Source: Gracilaria caudata (taxonomy: Eukaryota > Rhodophyta > Florideophyceae > Gracilariales > Gracilariaceae). From it: a DNA stretch of 64,000 bases. Location: contig JASCIV010000022.1 in assembly GCA_030374735.1 (NCBI GenBank), positions 1 through 64,000 on the forward strand. Reading direction: 5' to 3'. Position 1 is the stretch's first letter; the number at the start of each line of letters is the position of its first letter. The notes under the pieces are model-generated. The model saw nothing but the letters and a program-made list of their open reading frames with translations, ran no database searches and had not been told where the DNA came from. Below are positions 38,093-48,570 of the stretch, piece by piece. Both the position numbers and the translations under genes were made by a program.

Positions 38093-39355
38093 CTACAACA
38101 ATCTTATCCCCACAGAGTTGAGAGCGTCGCTCGACCACTTTGGGTATTTCTTGCTAGGGTAGAGGTCAAGCATGAAATTCTGCACAAACTGCTCGAAAAC
38201 TCCATCAAGAATGGCCTGCCTCGTGCGCTTCATTAACTGAGTTAGATAAGCGATGTTATGCAAAGTGAGCAATTGAGCGCCGACGGTTCCGTCCTTCGCG
38301 GTGAGCATGTGCAAGTACGCTCGGCAATAGTTGCGACATGTGTGGCAAGGGCAGCTATCCTGAATGGGGCGCTTGTCCGTAGCCATGGAGGCATGACGTA
38401 TCTTTAGCAAACCAGATGGGACAAGCGCGGTACCAAAACGCGCCGTACGCGCTGGGTATACGCAATCAAACATGTCGGCACCAAGTGCAACGCAGACGAC
38501 GAGGTCTTCTGGATAGCCAACGCCCATGCAGTATCGCGGCTTGCTCTTTGGCAGGAGATCAGTGCATTGGTTGACAACTTTCCAAAAGATGTCTTTCGCT
38601 TCGCCGCCAGAAAGGCCACCAATCGCATAGCCGGGCAAATCTTTCTCTACAAGACCCTTACAGCAAAGACGCCTGAGACGAGAATCCAAGCCTCCCTGAA
38701 CAATGCCGAACAAGCTCTGCTCGTTCTTCCTGGAATGAGCGGCTTCGCATCGATCAATCCAGCGAAGAGTTCTGTGACAAGCATCCTCGACGCGCGGGCC
38801 AGTTGTAGTGGCGGGTACGACATCATCCAAGGCCATAATAATATCAGCACCAATATCGTTCTGGATAGAAATACTCTTCTCCGGGGTGAGAAGCATTTCC
38901 GTACCGTCAACGGGACTTTGGAAGTGCACACCGCTCTCAGTGACAGTAGAAAAGCGTAGCAGGGACACCATCTGAAAGCCACCCGAATCAGTGAGCATGG
39001 CACGGGGCCAATTCATAAAGTTATGCACTCCGCCATGATGTCGCACAACATGTCCGCCCGGGCGCAACGCCAGGTGATAGGTATTCGCCAGAATGAGTTG
39101 CGCATCGACAGAGGGATCGAGCAGCTGAAACGGCGCTAAACCTTTTATGGCAGCCTGCGTACCGACGGGCATGAACATTGGCGTGAGCGCAGAATGGTGT
39201 GGCAGATGCAACGTAGCGGCGCGCGCCTTGTTGCAGACGGCGTGCACCTCAAGGCGGAGCGCTGGGGATCGCGGACCGCCATAATAGAGCAGCGTCGGTG
39301 GTGACGACGCATCGCGAGGGTCGTCCGCTGCTTGTTGCGACGCCTGCGCGGGCAT
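38093..39355 (-). CDS. QTRT1: Queuine tRNA-ribosyltransferase catalytic subunit
   Basis: 420 residues. TGT signatures are continuous: LANTYHLALRPGG, the catalytic Asp block MLTDSGGFQMVSL, GLSGGEAKD, the nucleophile block GADMFDCVYPARTARFGTAL, and the zinc site CPCHTCRNYC followed by the downstream His. It swaps guanine-34 for queuine in tRNAs with GUN anticodons, normally as a dimer with QTRT2. The HVHF-type recognition matches the eukaryotic queuine rather than the bacterial preQ1 enzyme by overall pattern. The chosen ATG gives a short Ala/Gln-rich N-terminus; the frame upstream has no ATG. Confidence 0.93.
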   Translation of the reverse strand: MPAQASQQAADDPRDASSPPTLLYYGGPRSPALRLEVHAVCNKARAATLHLPHHSALTPMFMPVGTQAAIKGLAPFQLLDPSVDAQLILANTYHLALRPGGHVVRHHGGVHNFMNWPRAMLTDSGGFQMVSLLRFSTVTESGVHFQSPVDGTEMLLTPEKSISIQNDIGADIIMALDDVVPATTTGPRVEDACHRTLRWIDRCEAAHSRKNEQSLFGIVQGGLDSRLRRLCCKGLVEKDLPGYAIGGLSGGEAKDIFWKVVNQCTDLLPKSKPRYCMGVGYPEDLVVCVALGADMFDCVYPARTARFGTALVPSGLLKIRHASMATDKRPIQDSCPCHTCRNYCRAYLHMLTAKDGTVGAQLLTLHNIAYLTQLMKRTRQAILDGVFEQFVQNFMLDLYPSKKYPKWSSDALNSVGIRLL

Positions 39356-40998
39356 GGCGGTGGCAGCGACGACCAACGCGCGGCGATGGCGCCGTTTCGG
39401 TTCGAAGTTTCGACAGAGGTTGGCGTGGATGCCAAGATCCAGTCCGAAAAAACCGAGGTGACCACACCTGCAATTGCGGCGCGGGGCCACCTGCACCACC
39501 GCGGCACAACGTCCCTTCGACGTAATATAATTATTTCCCTGAATTTATTTATTTTTATTATTACGACCAGACAGATTTACAGCAACACGTTGAAAGATAA
39601 CTCTTCACAGAGGTAAGGCAAACTATTTGGCTCTCGAAAATGAAAGCTCAATTTTTTTTTTTTTTGTAATTGATTTGTTGCTGCCTTCAAGACTTTTGAA
39701 GTCCTGCTTCTTGTGATAAAATCTGCCTTGTGCTCAAACATACTTTCCGAAAGTAGGTATGGCCAACACAAAAGCTGAGACAAAAGCAACTAAGCACTCT
39801 ATCGAGATGATGTACTATATCCTATAACTTTCGTAGCCTGTCCATGCTTCCGAACTCTCTCCCCTGTTCCACATAGAAATCAAGGTCATCGCTGTTACCA
39901 CCACATTAAAAAAAAAAAAGAACCGAATCCCATCTGTAAACCGTATCAAAATACAGCTACGGAAAAAGTCAAAAGATCAAACAAGTTGGGTTTCTCCGAA
40001 TTATTACGTTAAAGGGGTTGAGGTCTCCGTGTACAAGCGAGAACGTCACATTAAAGTCCTTCAACCTCCAAAATAGATGCTTTATGTACGCTGTATATAT
40101 CTTTGAAAGCATTATGCCGGATGCTGCTCAAGAATGAAGTTCATTCAATGAACTGTTTTTATTTCTTGACCAATCGCTCGACGGTGTCTTGACAAACCTT
40201 AATATGTTCTGAAGAAAAACGAGCACTATTTCTAGTCTACCTGTCATGTTTGAACTAAAACATCTTTCGTTTTTATCTTGCCTAATGCCATGTCAACAAT
40301 TCTACACGCAAAAGTTTCATGACGATCTGAGCCATAGAGGCTTCTTATGTCTTGCAAACTGCGCTTGGTCTCTATGCTGCACATGACATTCAAACCACGG
40401 TAATACGTGCCATGTAGTTCTTCTCAATCTTAATGTCTGTCGTCCTAACGATGCTGCAATGGTAGTTGCAGCGGATTTGCTTTCAGACTGAAGGCTTTTG
40501 CTTCTCTCTACACATGCAAAGCCTAACGATGTACGAAGGGTAAAGTTGCTTTGACATGTCAGAGCCTCTGGCTCCGTGCACAAGGGAATGCAACGAGCTT
40601 CGGTGTGTAAGCCTTCCACGTGTCACACGTATGAGGGGATGGGAGAATGGTGCCTGTCTCATGGAGGGGTGGGGGTGTTGTCAAGCGCAGGCTGACCGTG
40701 CGCTTGCTTCCCAAAACGGCCACAGGTCCTCTTTGTGCAATTTCCACCGCCACGAGTTGTGGCAGCGCGCGCCCTACGCCGCCTCCGTCGCCTCCGTCAC
40801 TCGGCTTGAAGTCGCTCAAAAGGCACCAGCGGCGTCCCGCCCCGACCGCTCACAGCCACTGCACACCCGCTCTTGGGAACAAGCGCCTTCGACGGATCCC
40901 TCATCCTCTACTCTCGCGCCATTGCTCTGTTTTTGTCGCATCTTTTCGCCTCGCATCTCCTTTAGCTTCCGTGGTACTTACGCATCCCGTCTCCCATC
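39356..40998. other. Long AT-rich divergent spacer
   Basis: Poly-T near 39651-39664 and poly-A near 39907-39919 sit in AT-rich DNA with only short frames. GC rises again from about 40600 toward the next gene. No gene or recognisable repeat family was seen. Confidence 0.4.
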
Positions 40999-42099
40999 AT
41001 GTCGGACATTATGCACAAATCCATCTCGGAGCACACGCTCAGCTCTGTGCCGTCCGTTGACGATGATAATATGTCGGTCGATTCCGACATGACCGCCGCG
41101 TCCAATCTCACTGTTACGCGCACCATCACACGCCTGGAGGACTTTCCAAAGCACAAGCCGCCACCAATCGGTACCGTGCTGGAGGAGGAGACCCCCAAAC
41201 CGGTACAGCTCATCGTCGAGTTTTTGGGCGGTAGCACTGTCGGCTCTGATAGCACGCGCGAGTACATTGATGCGCTCTATTCAGAGCCTATGGAAGTCTC
41301 TGTTGAATGCCAGTTTCTGCCCAAGATTGACTTATTTTCGAACACTGATCCCTTCGTAATCATGCACATGCGAGACACTCCGCACGAGAAATGGCGACAA
41401 ATCGGTCGAACTGAGGCGCTCACCAACTGTCATTTTCCGCGTTTCGTCACCAAGTTTTCCTTCACTGCGCTGCCTGACCAGGACATGGACAAGGAACTGC
41501 TTGTCAAGGTGTATGGCAAGGGTTCTATGAAAAAGGCCATCCCTCTTGGTCATGCCATGTGTTCGGTGTGGGATATTGTGGTGGCACCCGGCCAATGTAA
41601 GGTGATGAAGATGGACTCCATCAATCAGAAGAAGGACACATGGGTCATTCTCTCCGGAGATACCAAACGCCAGCGCGGAGCGGACCGAATCGTCAACATC
41701 AATGTCAAATTCGACAAATCAGCGAAACCGCGCGCAAAGACGTTCTTCCTCTTGAACCGTTCGTTGAAGAAAGCCAGGTGGACGCCTGTATTCCGCTCCG
41801 AGAGCCATGCGAGTCCAAACCGCGAGTTTAACACCGCCACAACCACGTACGCTGACTTGTTCGGTGCCGAGGAGAGCAAACCGATGAGGCTTGAGTTCTA
41901 TCAAAAGAGAAGTGCCATAGACCCCAAATTGATCGGTTTCGTACAGGTGTCTGTGAAGCAACTGATGGACATGGAGGAGGGTAAGGTTTTGCAATGGTGG
42001 TCTGGACAGGATGGAACTGCGCCTGGATTGGTGGTACTTGCGAAGAAGGAGATCACGGACGAGAATATAGACCTCTGGTTCGCAGTGACTAATGAGTAG
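40999..42099 (+). CDS. Double-C2 copine-like protein without a vWA domain
   Basis: 366 residues. After a polar N-terminus two C2 domains follow. The first (about 98-235) reads VSVECQFLPKIDLFSNTDPF, WRQIGRTEALTNCHFPRF, matching copine C2A with Asp residues in the Ca2+ loop. The second (about 245-360) has FFLLNRSLKKARWTPVFRSE and LIGFVQVSVKQL, as in copine C2B. Copines continue with a von Willebrand A domain; this protein stops after C2B. It may bind phospholipid in response to calcium. The C2B loop lacks some Asp residues. Confidence 0.7.
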   Translation: MSDIMHKSISEHTLSSVPSVDDDNMSVDSDMTAASNLTVTRTITRLEDFPKHKPPPIGTVLEEETPKPVQLIVEFLGGSTVGSDSTREYIDALYSEPMEVSVECQFLPKIDLFSNTDPFVIMHMRDTPHEKWRQIGRTEALTNCHFPRFVTKFSFTALPDQDMDKELLVKVYGKGSMKKAIPLGHAMCSVWDIVVAPGQCKVMKMDSINQKKDTWVILSGDTKRQRGADRIVNINVKFDKSAKPRAKTFFLLNRSLKKARWTPVFRSESHASPNREFNTATTTYADLFGAEESKPMRLEFYQKRSAIDPKLIGFVQVSVKQLMDMEEGKVLQWWSGQDGTAPGLVVLAKKEITDENIDLWFAVTNE

Positions 42100-42185
42100 T
42101 TGGGCTAACTCTTCAAGTGGCAGTTCGCGCGAGCTTGAGTCGCTTTAAAGAGGGCACGCGCTTATTTTCGATGATGTATGGTGCG

Positions 42186-42860
42186 TCAGCAATGACTGCG
42201 GACGATCTCAAGAGTAGAAACTAAGGCGAGCTGGATCGCGGGAACGAATTGTCTGCAACCTATTGCGGAATCGCGTTGTCGTGAGAGGACGTGTGAAGTA
42301 GTTCTGTGCATATTGTAGAGTGTGTGCTTGATTTGTTTTGTAAGGTGCGCTTCTTTCTGTTTTGAAGCACGTGTTAAAAGACCATAACCGAGTTCTTCCA
42401 TTGTGCTGCAACCCTCTTGACCTTGACACCCTGATGCGAGGTTACGAATATATGCGCACTGGTTTGTGAAGTGAGAGTAACATTGATTAGGAACCTGCAG
42501 TGCGCCCACCGAACAAAGATACTTCCTCAGCTTTCGACACCAACGCACCAGAAGCAAAGCATCGTTTACTGGGCCTGAGTGGATGAAGACCGCGTACCAT
42601 GGGTGAGAGAACACCCTTGCTCTCGCCCCTACCAACGCGAACTCGCGCGCGGCGTCGATGAAACAGTCTTTTCTCTGCTCGCTGCTGCTGACACCTCGTT
42701 GTTCCTGCAAGGACGAGAGCAATGAATCCACGGCGCACCAATACTCGCCATTGGTGCGCGCACACTTGTCGTCGTTAGCGCGTCGCTGAAATAATTGGTG
42801 TTGCAGCAGTGGAACGAGTGGACGGCAGCTGAGATCCGAGTTCAGGTGCCACGACGTCAT
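42186..42860 (-). CDS. Hypothetical protein, long frame in a spacer
   Basis: A 224-codon frame opposite in direction to its neighbours, in sequence that no other gene explains. The DNA is not GC-rich, so an open stretch of this length is not trivially expected. The protein has many Cys and aromatic residues (GEYWCAVDSLLSSLQ, VFSHPWYAVFIHSG) but no family I recognise, no signal peptide and no membrane segment. If real it would be head-to-head with the fructose-bisphosphatase gene. It may also be chance. Confidence 0.28.
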   Translation of the reverse strand: MTSWHLNSDLSCRPLVPLLQHQLFQRRANDDKCARTNGEYWCAVDSLLSSLQEQRGVSSSEQRKDCFIDAAREFALVGARARVFSHPWYAVFIHSGPVNDALLLVRWCRKLRKYLCSVGALQVPNQCYSHFTNQCAYIRNLASGCQGQEGCSTMEELGYGLLTRASKQKEAHLTKQIKHTLYNMHRTTSHVLSRQRDSAIGCRQFVPAIQLALVSTLEIVRSHC

Positions 42861-43058
42861 TTTCGCGCACAGGCAGGGCTGCACTTCCGCGTTACAATGC
42901 GCTGCCGCTGCCCTACACAGCGTTGCGACTGTGCAGTGGCTTCTGTGCACCCTCCAACTCCCAAGCGCCGTTCCGACTGCAACCCGGACAGTGAACCTCC
43001 TTCGAAGCGATTACGACTTCACTCTTATCCGTCGTCCACGCGTTCGAGTCTCTCCGCC

Positions 43059-44138
43059 ATGCAGCAGTTAGTTCATGATCAGTTGAACTCAGGCCTCAAG
43101 CCGCCGACCGGTCTGGAAGGCCTCGACTCCGTGACGCTCACGCGCTTTGTGTTACAAGGACAGCGGAAGCATCATGAAGCTTCTGGTGATCTCACTCTGC
43201 TGCTGGCGGCCGTCCAGCTTGCGTGCAAGGTTACCGAGACGTGTGTACGTCGCGCTGGAATCGCCAAGCTCTACGGTTTAGCTGGGTCCGGCAATGTCCA
43301 AGGCGAAGATCAGAAGAAGCTTGATGTCATCGCAAACGACACTTTCAAGGTGAATATCAACAGCTCGGAGAAGTGTGGTGTCATGGTCTCCGAGGAGGAT
43401 GACCTTGCCATCGTTTGCCAGAAGAGCAGCATCGACGGTTCGACCGGAAAATACGCCATCGCTTTCGATCCATTAGACGGAAGCTCCAATATCGATGCGA
43501 ACGTATCTATTGGTACCATTTTCAGCATCTTCAAGCTGAATGACCCAGATTCAGTAGTAGACGCGGAGACTGCTGCACGAGCCATCATGCAGCCGGGTCG
43601 CGAGATGGTAGCGGCTGGCTATGCCATGTATGGGTCGGCCACCAATCTGGTGATTTCCGTCGGAACCGGTGTGCATGGCTTCACGCTTGACCCGTCACTA
43701 GGTGAGTTCGTCCTCACACATCCTGACATCAAGATTCCCGCTCGTGGTAAGATTTACTCAGTGAACGAGGGCAATGCGAAGAACTGGGATAAGCCCACTT
43801 CAGAATACGTTCAGAGCCTCAAATATCCCGAGGAGGGTAAGTCTAGCTATTCTTTGCGTTACATTGGCTCCATGGTTGCGGACGTACACCGCACTCTGTT
43901 CTACGGAGGCGTCTTCATCTACCCTGCCGACAAGAAGTCGCCGACTGGCAAGCTTCGTCTTTTGTACGAGGCTGCACCCATGGCTTTCTTGATGGAGCAA
44001 GCTGGTGGAAAAGCTACCACAGGAAAGCAACCCATTCTGGACGTCATTCCATCTTCAATTCATCAGCGGGTGCCTGTGTACATGGGCTCTGCTGACGATG
44101 TTTCTGATTTCGAGGCCTTAGCTGCCAAATACCTGTAA
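43059..44138 (+). CDS. FBP: Fructose-1,6-bisphosphatase, cytosolic type
   Basis: 359 residues with every family block: TLTRFVLQGQRK, AGSGNVQGEDQKKLDVIAND, the metal site VSEEDD, AFDPLDGSSNIDANVSIGTI, SMVADVHRTLFYGGVF and KLRLLYEAAPMAFLMEQAGG. It removes the C1 phosphate of fructose-1,6-bisphosphate in gluconeogenesis and sucrose/floridoside-type carbon export. The regulatory loop after the metal site lacks the three Cys of the redox-regulated plastid enzyme, so it should be cytosolic and not under thioredoxin control. An upstream in-frame ATG (42897) would add 54 residues with several Cys and a basic patch; I prefer the ATG that matches the family length. Confidence 0.94.
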   Translation: MQQLVHDQLNSGLKPPTGLEGLDSVTLTRFVLQGQRKHHEASGDLTLLLAAVQLACKVTETCVRRAGIAKLYGLAGSGNVQGEDQKKLDVIANDTFKVNINSSEKCGVMVSEEDDLAIVCQKSSIDGSTGKYAIAFDPLDGSSNIDANVSIGTIFSIFKLNDPDSVVDAETAARAIMQPGREMVAAGYAMYGSATNLVISVGTGVHGFTLDPSLGEFVLTHPDIKIPARGKIYSVNEGNAKNWDKPTSEYVQSLKYPEEGKSSYSLRYIGSMVADVHRTLFYGGVFIYPADKKSPTGKLRLLYEAAPMAFLMEQAGGKATTGKQPILDVIPSSIHQRVPVYMGSADDVSDFEALAAKYL

Positions 44139-44947
44139 AGAGTTTGCGCCCATGGCTTTACCAGCGCTATAGCTTATTTGTCCCCAACGCTAGGAGCACC
44201 AAATTACGTGTTATACTCAAGGCGAAAAAGTGCTAGCTTGTCACTCGCTGAAGTATGGGCTGCATATAGGATGAACGACAGCACTTCGCTTCTAGAGATT
44301 CGTGCAGGAATCTTTTATATATAAGTTCGTAGGTTCGAAGGATATTGGATACCCCTTGGGTGCTTGCCCTGGTAATGAACTGTAGCAATCCACTTCACCA
44401 GTTGCGGGGGAGGATGTGAAACAATAATTGCGCATCTTGATGCATTCATTGATGCATGGCGCAGCAATGAATGCTTCAGGACGCGCATTGCGCGATAAAG
44501 TGCGAAGCCTTGCTTGCATAAGAGTTTTTTTTTTTCATTCTTCACAAAGTGTTCATATGACATATGCTCATAAGAATCGAAACAGAACAACTCAGAACTG
44601 CGTCACTCATTATTGAAGCACAATGAGAACTAATGTAGCAATATCTGTAAAAGTACGGACAAAGCGCCAGGAAACGAGGTTCTAATCGAAACACTTTCGT
44701 AGCGAAGTCAAATTCACTCGAACCACGGACTCATAAATTGGTGATGCAAATTCGTCACCCTTCCTAAACCGACTGGAGCTTTGGTCCAAAGCAGCGTAAA
44801 GTATTCGACGCCTACAACAGATCTGCCAGGTGCGCCACACCCAACACGGCATTTCCAAGCTTTTGGGGCTCCGCTCCTTGGGATCGGGATCGGCAGGTTC
44901 TCGCCGCGCGTCGCAAGCGCCAAGCTGGGCTCGTATAATTTTGAACC
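44139..44947. other. Spacer with one stem-loop
   Basis: No gene seen. GCATTCATTG (44442-44451) pairs perfectly with CAATGAATGC (44465-44474), within a cluster of TGATGCAT repeats. A T-run follows at 44525-44536. Confidence 0.45.
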
Positions 44948-46024
44948 ATGAGTCAACCGACCAAATTCGACCCACCAGACTCTGTAGTGGCGCCGGCTTT
45001 TAGGGAGTTATTCGATCGTCTCCGACGAGCACAAATGAGCAACAAGAAAAAGGGAGAAATCACTGCGGAAGAACGTAAGGCATTCGAGTACGGTGTGGCT
45101 GAAAGGCAAAAGGTGTTGGGACATTCTTTGTTCCTAGTCTTTGCGCAATGGGCAATATACAGACAAGCCATTTCTCGAATCAAGTCACGAGCAATTAGAC
45201 TAACCTACGCGATGGGGGCGGTGGTTTCAACGTCGTGGTATGTACAACGTCGTGCTGCAAAAGTCTCAAAAGATACTTTCGCCCATATTGTCACCACTAA
45301 CATGGACAGTGCGCTCGGGAACGAGGCGCGCATCATATTGGCAGAACTTGAAGGGCCGGAAGGACCCTACTTCCGTAAGGTATGTCAGGAGCGCGAGTTT
45401 GTGACTGATTTCGGTTCTATCCCGATGGATGATGAGCATCACGACCTACACCCCCAACTAAGGCTGAAACCAAGACTGCTGGTGGAAGTCTCTCCACATC
45501 CGCAGATACCAGTGATGCGACGCGAACGTCCCGAGAAGGGAGTTCGATCTAGAAGTGATAGTCAGGACTGGCGATCGATGCCGCCCCAGACGGGTAGTGT
45601 GCGCGGAATGGGAGCGAAAAATCGATCTGAGAGACAACAAACAATTAATCACAGAGCAATAGAGGCGACTGCAAGTGAATTTGAAGCTCCAGAAGAAGTT
45701 GAGGCCTCTATGAAGGACTTGTTTACTGGCAGTGAAGAGTTAGAACGCATTAGAAAAGTTGAAAGAGCGCGGGATAGGAAGAACGCAGCGGGTAATTTTG
45801 GTGCTGACGGTGCTAACGGCGACTTGTGGGGGAAGCCATTTGACTTCTCCAAGGCTGCCAGGGAAAAGGAACAAGTTGTTGACTTTGACCCATCAACGGG
45901 TATCCATGGTTTCCCAGATGATGATCAGCAACCGATGACACCTTCCCAAAGAAGAGCAGCTGAAAGGCGTCTAAGACGTCTTAAAGCTCAAGCGCGGGCA
46001 CAACAGAAAGCAAACGATGAATAG
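44948..46024 (+). CDS. Unrecognised protein with central hydrophobic segment and charged tail
   Basis: 358 residues, no known family seen. Residues about 55-75 (GHSLFLVFAQWAIYRQAI) and 80-95 (RLTYAMGAVVSTSWYV) are moderately hydrophobic and may form a helical hairpin in a membrane, loosely recalling OCIA-type mitochondrial proteins, which I do not claim. The block AELEGPEGPYFRKVC follows. The rest is polar and probably disordered, with a Lys/Arg/Glu-rich end (RRAAERRLRRLKAQARAQQ). Single exon. It precedes the ABC transporter by about 240 bp on the same strand. Confidence 0.6.
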   Translation: MSQPTKFDPPDSVVAPAFRELFDRLRRAQMSNKKKGEITAEERKAFEYGVAERQKVLGHSLFLVFAQWAIYRQAISRIKSRAIRLTYAMGAVVSTSWYVQRRAAKVSKDTFAHIVTTNMDSALGNEARIILAELEGPEGPYFRKVCQEREFVTDFGSIPMDDEHHDLHPQLRLKPRLLVEVSPHPQIPVMRRERPEKGVRSRSDSQDWRSMPPQTGSVRGMGAKNRSERQQTINHRAIEATASEFEAPEEVEASMKDLFTGSEELERIRKVERARDRKNAAGNFGADGANGDLWGKPFDFSKAAREKEQVVDFDPSTGIHGFPDDDQQPMTPSQRRAAERRLRRLKAQARAQQKANDE

Positions 46025-46267
46025 CGTGTCGCGATAGCCAACGCAACATTGGGTACGTAGCAAAGATGCGGCGGACGGTTTCGCGGAATTGGCCCTTAAT
46101 TTTAGTTTAGTGCCGCTCACGTGTGCTCCCAAGGGTTTAGCGTCCACATACGTAAACTTGTATACTGCTGCGTAGTGAAACCGTTGTGGTCAATCTGCAC
46201 CAATGTCTCCCAAGCTCTTGCGTACTTCAAGGCTGTTTTCGACCTGGTTGTCCTCTTAGAGTTTGGG

Positions 46268-48307
46268 ATGCATCGCTTCATCCCGTCACTGCGAACAGCT
46301 ATAGCGCTTCACGCATCTAAGCGATCATCAACCGTAATTTTGCATCCTAACTTTTACGATTCGACTAACTTTCACATTCGCCGCTTTTCATCTACAGCAT
46401 CCTCTAAGCCACTTCCCTTACTCTCACGCCTTCAGAGACTCGTCTCCTCTGCCACTCAAAATCTCAATGGATCCTCGACATCGACAGATAATCCAGAGCA
46501 ACGGTTGGAGATATCACGCTTGATTAGCCTTGCTCGTCCCGAGAAAGGGCTTATTGGCTTTGCACTCTCCGCCCAGCTTCTTTCCGCGTCATCCATGATG
46601 CTCTTTCCCTTCGCTCTCGGTCGAGTTGTGGATGCTGTTACCGGCACTGGTCCTACAGACCTAGACACTCTTGTGCTTGCCATGGGTGGTGTTTTCACTG
46701 TCTCTGCGCTGGCGTCAGCTACTAGAGTGGCCGCCATGTCGCTCGCTGGTTCAAGAATTTCACGGCAACTGCGTGTCTCACTGTTCCATGCAATTTTGCG
46801 ACAAGAAACTGCCTTCTTCGACAGTCGACAATCTGGCGAGCTAGTCAATCGCCTATCCTCCGATGTCCCACTGGTGTCACGAACATTAACAGAAAACTTA
46901 GCGAAGATTCTAAGAAACGGGGTGACTACCGCGTCATCCTTGACCTTCATTTTGTATCTGTCGCCCAAGCTATCGCTTGTTACAATCTGTTCTATGCCGC
47001 CGATTGTCGGCTTCGCCTTTATGTTTGGTCGTAATGCTCGGAAACTGTCTCGGCAACTTGTCGATGCTCTTGCAGCTGCTACTCAGGTTGCTGCCGAACG
47101 CACTAGCGCGATCCGGACCGTCAGGACGTTTGGAGCTGAAGGATTCGAGTCGAGTAGATATTCGAAGCAAGTGGATGAAACGTACAGTCTTTCAAAGAAG
47201 GTTGCGATTGCTGACGCTCTTTACTCGGGTTCAGTCCAATTCGCCGCCCAGATGTCCCTCGTTGGTGTCTTATGGTTTGGTGGACGAATGGTTGTCAACC
47301 CTCTGGATCCAATGACCATTGGCACACTAACGTCTTTCGCTATGTACGCAGTCAACCTGGGTGTTTCTGTTTCGGCGATGGGGACTTCATACGGACAGCT
47401 CTTGCGGGCCTTAGGGGCTGGTTACAGAATCTTTGAAATCCTAGACCGTAGTCCAGAAGGTAGGTCTTCAACAATTGCAGATCAAGAACTTCCGGCAAAT
47501 AATTATCAGGAGCCGTTGGATCAAGAATCTAAGCCGGATGTGAATGGCTTAGAATCAGGATATGACGCCACCGTTCGCTTTAATAACGTTCATTTTTCCT
47601 ACCCCACCCATCCGAACGTAGCAGTCCTCAAAGGGGTCAACCTTGTAATCCGACCTGGAGAAATAGTTGCTATTGCTGGGGGGAGCGGATCTGGAAAGAG
47701 CACTTTAGGAGCCCTTCTCTCTCGCCTGTACGAACCCACTTCGGGAGACGTGAGACTAGGGAACACGTCCATTTCAAAACTTGACACAGCTTGGCTTCGA
47801 AACCAGATTGCAGTCGTTTCTCAGGAGCCGGTACTATTTGACGGCACTGTTGCTGATAACATTAGTTATGCGATGACCAAAAAGCCATGTATGGATCACG
47901 TGCGAGACGCAGCGAAGACTGCCGCCAGCCACGAAATGATCATGACCCTTCCGAAGCAATACGACACCAGAGTCGGTGAACGGGGATCAGCACTGTCTGG
48001 TGGTCAGCGCGCTCGAACTGCACTTTCTCGTGCAATGGCGCGACGGCCGCGAGTACTCGTGCTAGACGAACATAGCGCTGCCCTTGATGCAGAGTCTGAG
48101 CGTGCCGTGGGTGAGGCCCTGACCAACGCCGCCACTGATCTCAATATGGCAGTCCTGACCATCGCACATCGAACTAGCTCTCTGCGTCGTGCAAACAGAG
48201 TTGCAGTGCTGGCGGAAGGGAGGATAGCCGAGCTGGAATCATACGAAAAGCTCATGAGCAATCCCAAATCACTTCTCCGTCGGATGCTGGTACCTGAGAT
48301 TCCGTGA
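46268..48307 (+). CDS. ABCB-type half-transporter, mitochondrial leader
   Basis: 679 residues: a leader ending IRRFSSTAS that looks mitochondrial, an ABC transmembrane domain at about 100-390 with six helices, and one nucleotide-binding domain at about 430-670. The NBD has Walker A GGSGSGKSTLGALL, Q-loop VVSQEPVLFDG, signature ALSGGQRARTALSRAM, Walker B VLVLDEHSAALD and switch His TIAHRTSS. As a half-transporter it must dimerise. Closest pattern is ABCB10/Mdl, which exports peptides or small molecules from the matrix; substrate unknown. The D-loop region reads HSAALD where most relatives have ATSALD. The ATG is internal to a longer frame and gives the leader. Confidence 0.88.
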   Translation: MHRFIPSLRTAIALHASKRSSTVILHPNFYDSTNFHIRRFSSTASSKPLPLLSRLQRLVSSATQNLNGSSTSTDNPEQRLEISRLISLARPEKGLIGFALSAQLLSASSMMLFPFALGRVVDAVTGTGPTDLDTLVLAMGGVFTVSALASATRVAAMSLAGSRISRQLRVSLFHAILRQETAFFDSRQSGELVNRLSSDVPLVSRTLTENLAKILRNGVTTASSLTFILYLSPKLSLVTICSMPPIVGFAFMFGRNARKLSRQLVDALAAATQVAAERTSAIRTVRTFGAEGFESSRYSKQVDETYSLSKKVAIADALYSGSVQFAAQMSLVGVLWFGGRMVVNPLDPMTIGTLTSFAMYAVNLGVSVSAMGTSYGQLLRALGAGYRIFEILDRSPEGRSSTIADQELPANNYQEPLDQESKPDVNGLESGYDATVRFNNVHFSYPTHPNVAVLKGVNLVIRPGEIVAIAGGSGSGKSTLGALLSRLYEPTSGDVRLGNTSISKLDTAWLRNQIAVVSQEPVLFDGTVADNISYAMTKKPCMDHVRDAAKTAASHEMIMTLPKQYDTRVGERGSALSGGQRARTALSRAMARRPRVLVLDEHSAALDAESERAVGEALTNAATDLNMAVLTIAHRTSSLRRANRVAVLAEGRIAELESYEKLMSNPKSLLRRMLVPEIP

Positions 48308-48570
48308 AAAGCTGGTTAAGAACCGACGGTACTGTGCGATTAAAGCTCATATGCAGAGTTACATACATATCTAAGAATGCTTATGTTCTTGACGTCTTTT
48401 CTCCTTCACGACTCTCTCTTGATCCGAAACAAAGCCTGGAGATCAGAAGGCTTCAAACAATGTGACCTTCAATAACGCAACCAGTTTCCGAAACATTGTG
48501 GTCGTGCAGAAATCTGTTCATGACAGCTGGTGGTCGATGATCTTCTACATTCTTGTTTACTACACACAAG

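Noticed and set aside
37760..38236. A 158-codon frame across the end of the queuine tRNA-ribosyltransferase gene
   Set aside because: Overlaps the conserved 3' part of that gene on the other strand and has no recognisable features.
39651..39664. Poly-T run as a terminator or retroposon tail
   Set aside because: No adjacent tRNA or Pol III gene and no target-site duplication seen.
21052..44138. Functional thioredoxin-fructose-bisphosphatase regulatory pair in the window
   Set aside because: The fructose-bisphosphatase lacks the redox-loop cysteines of the plastid enzyme, so thioredoxin control is unlikely.
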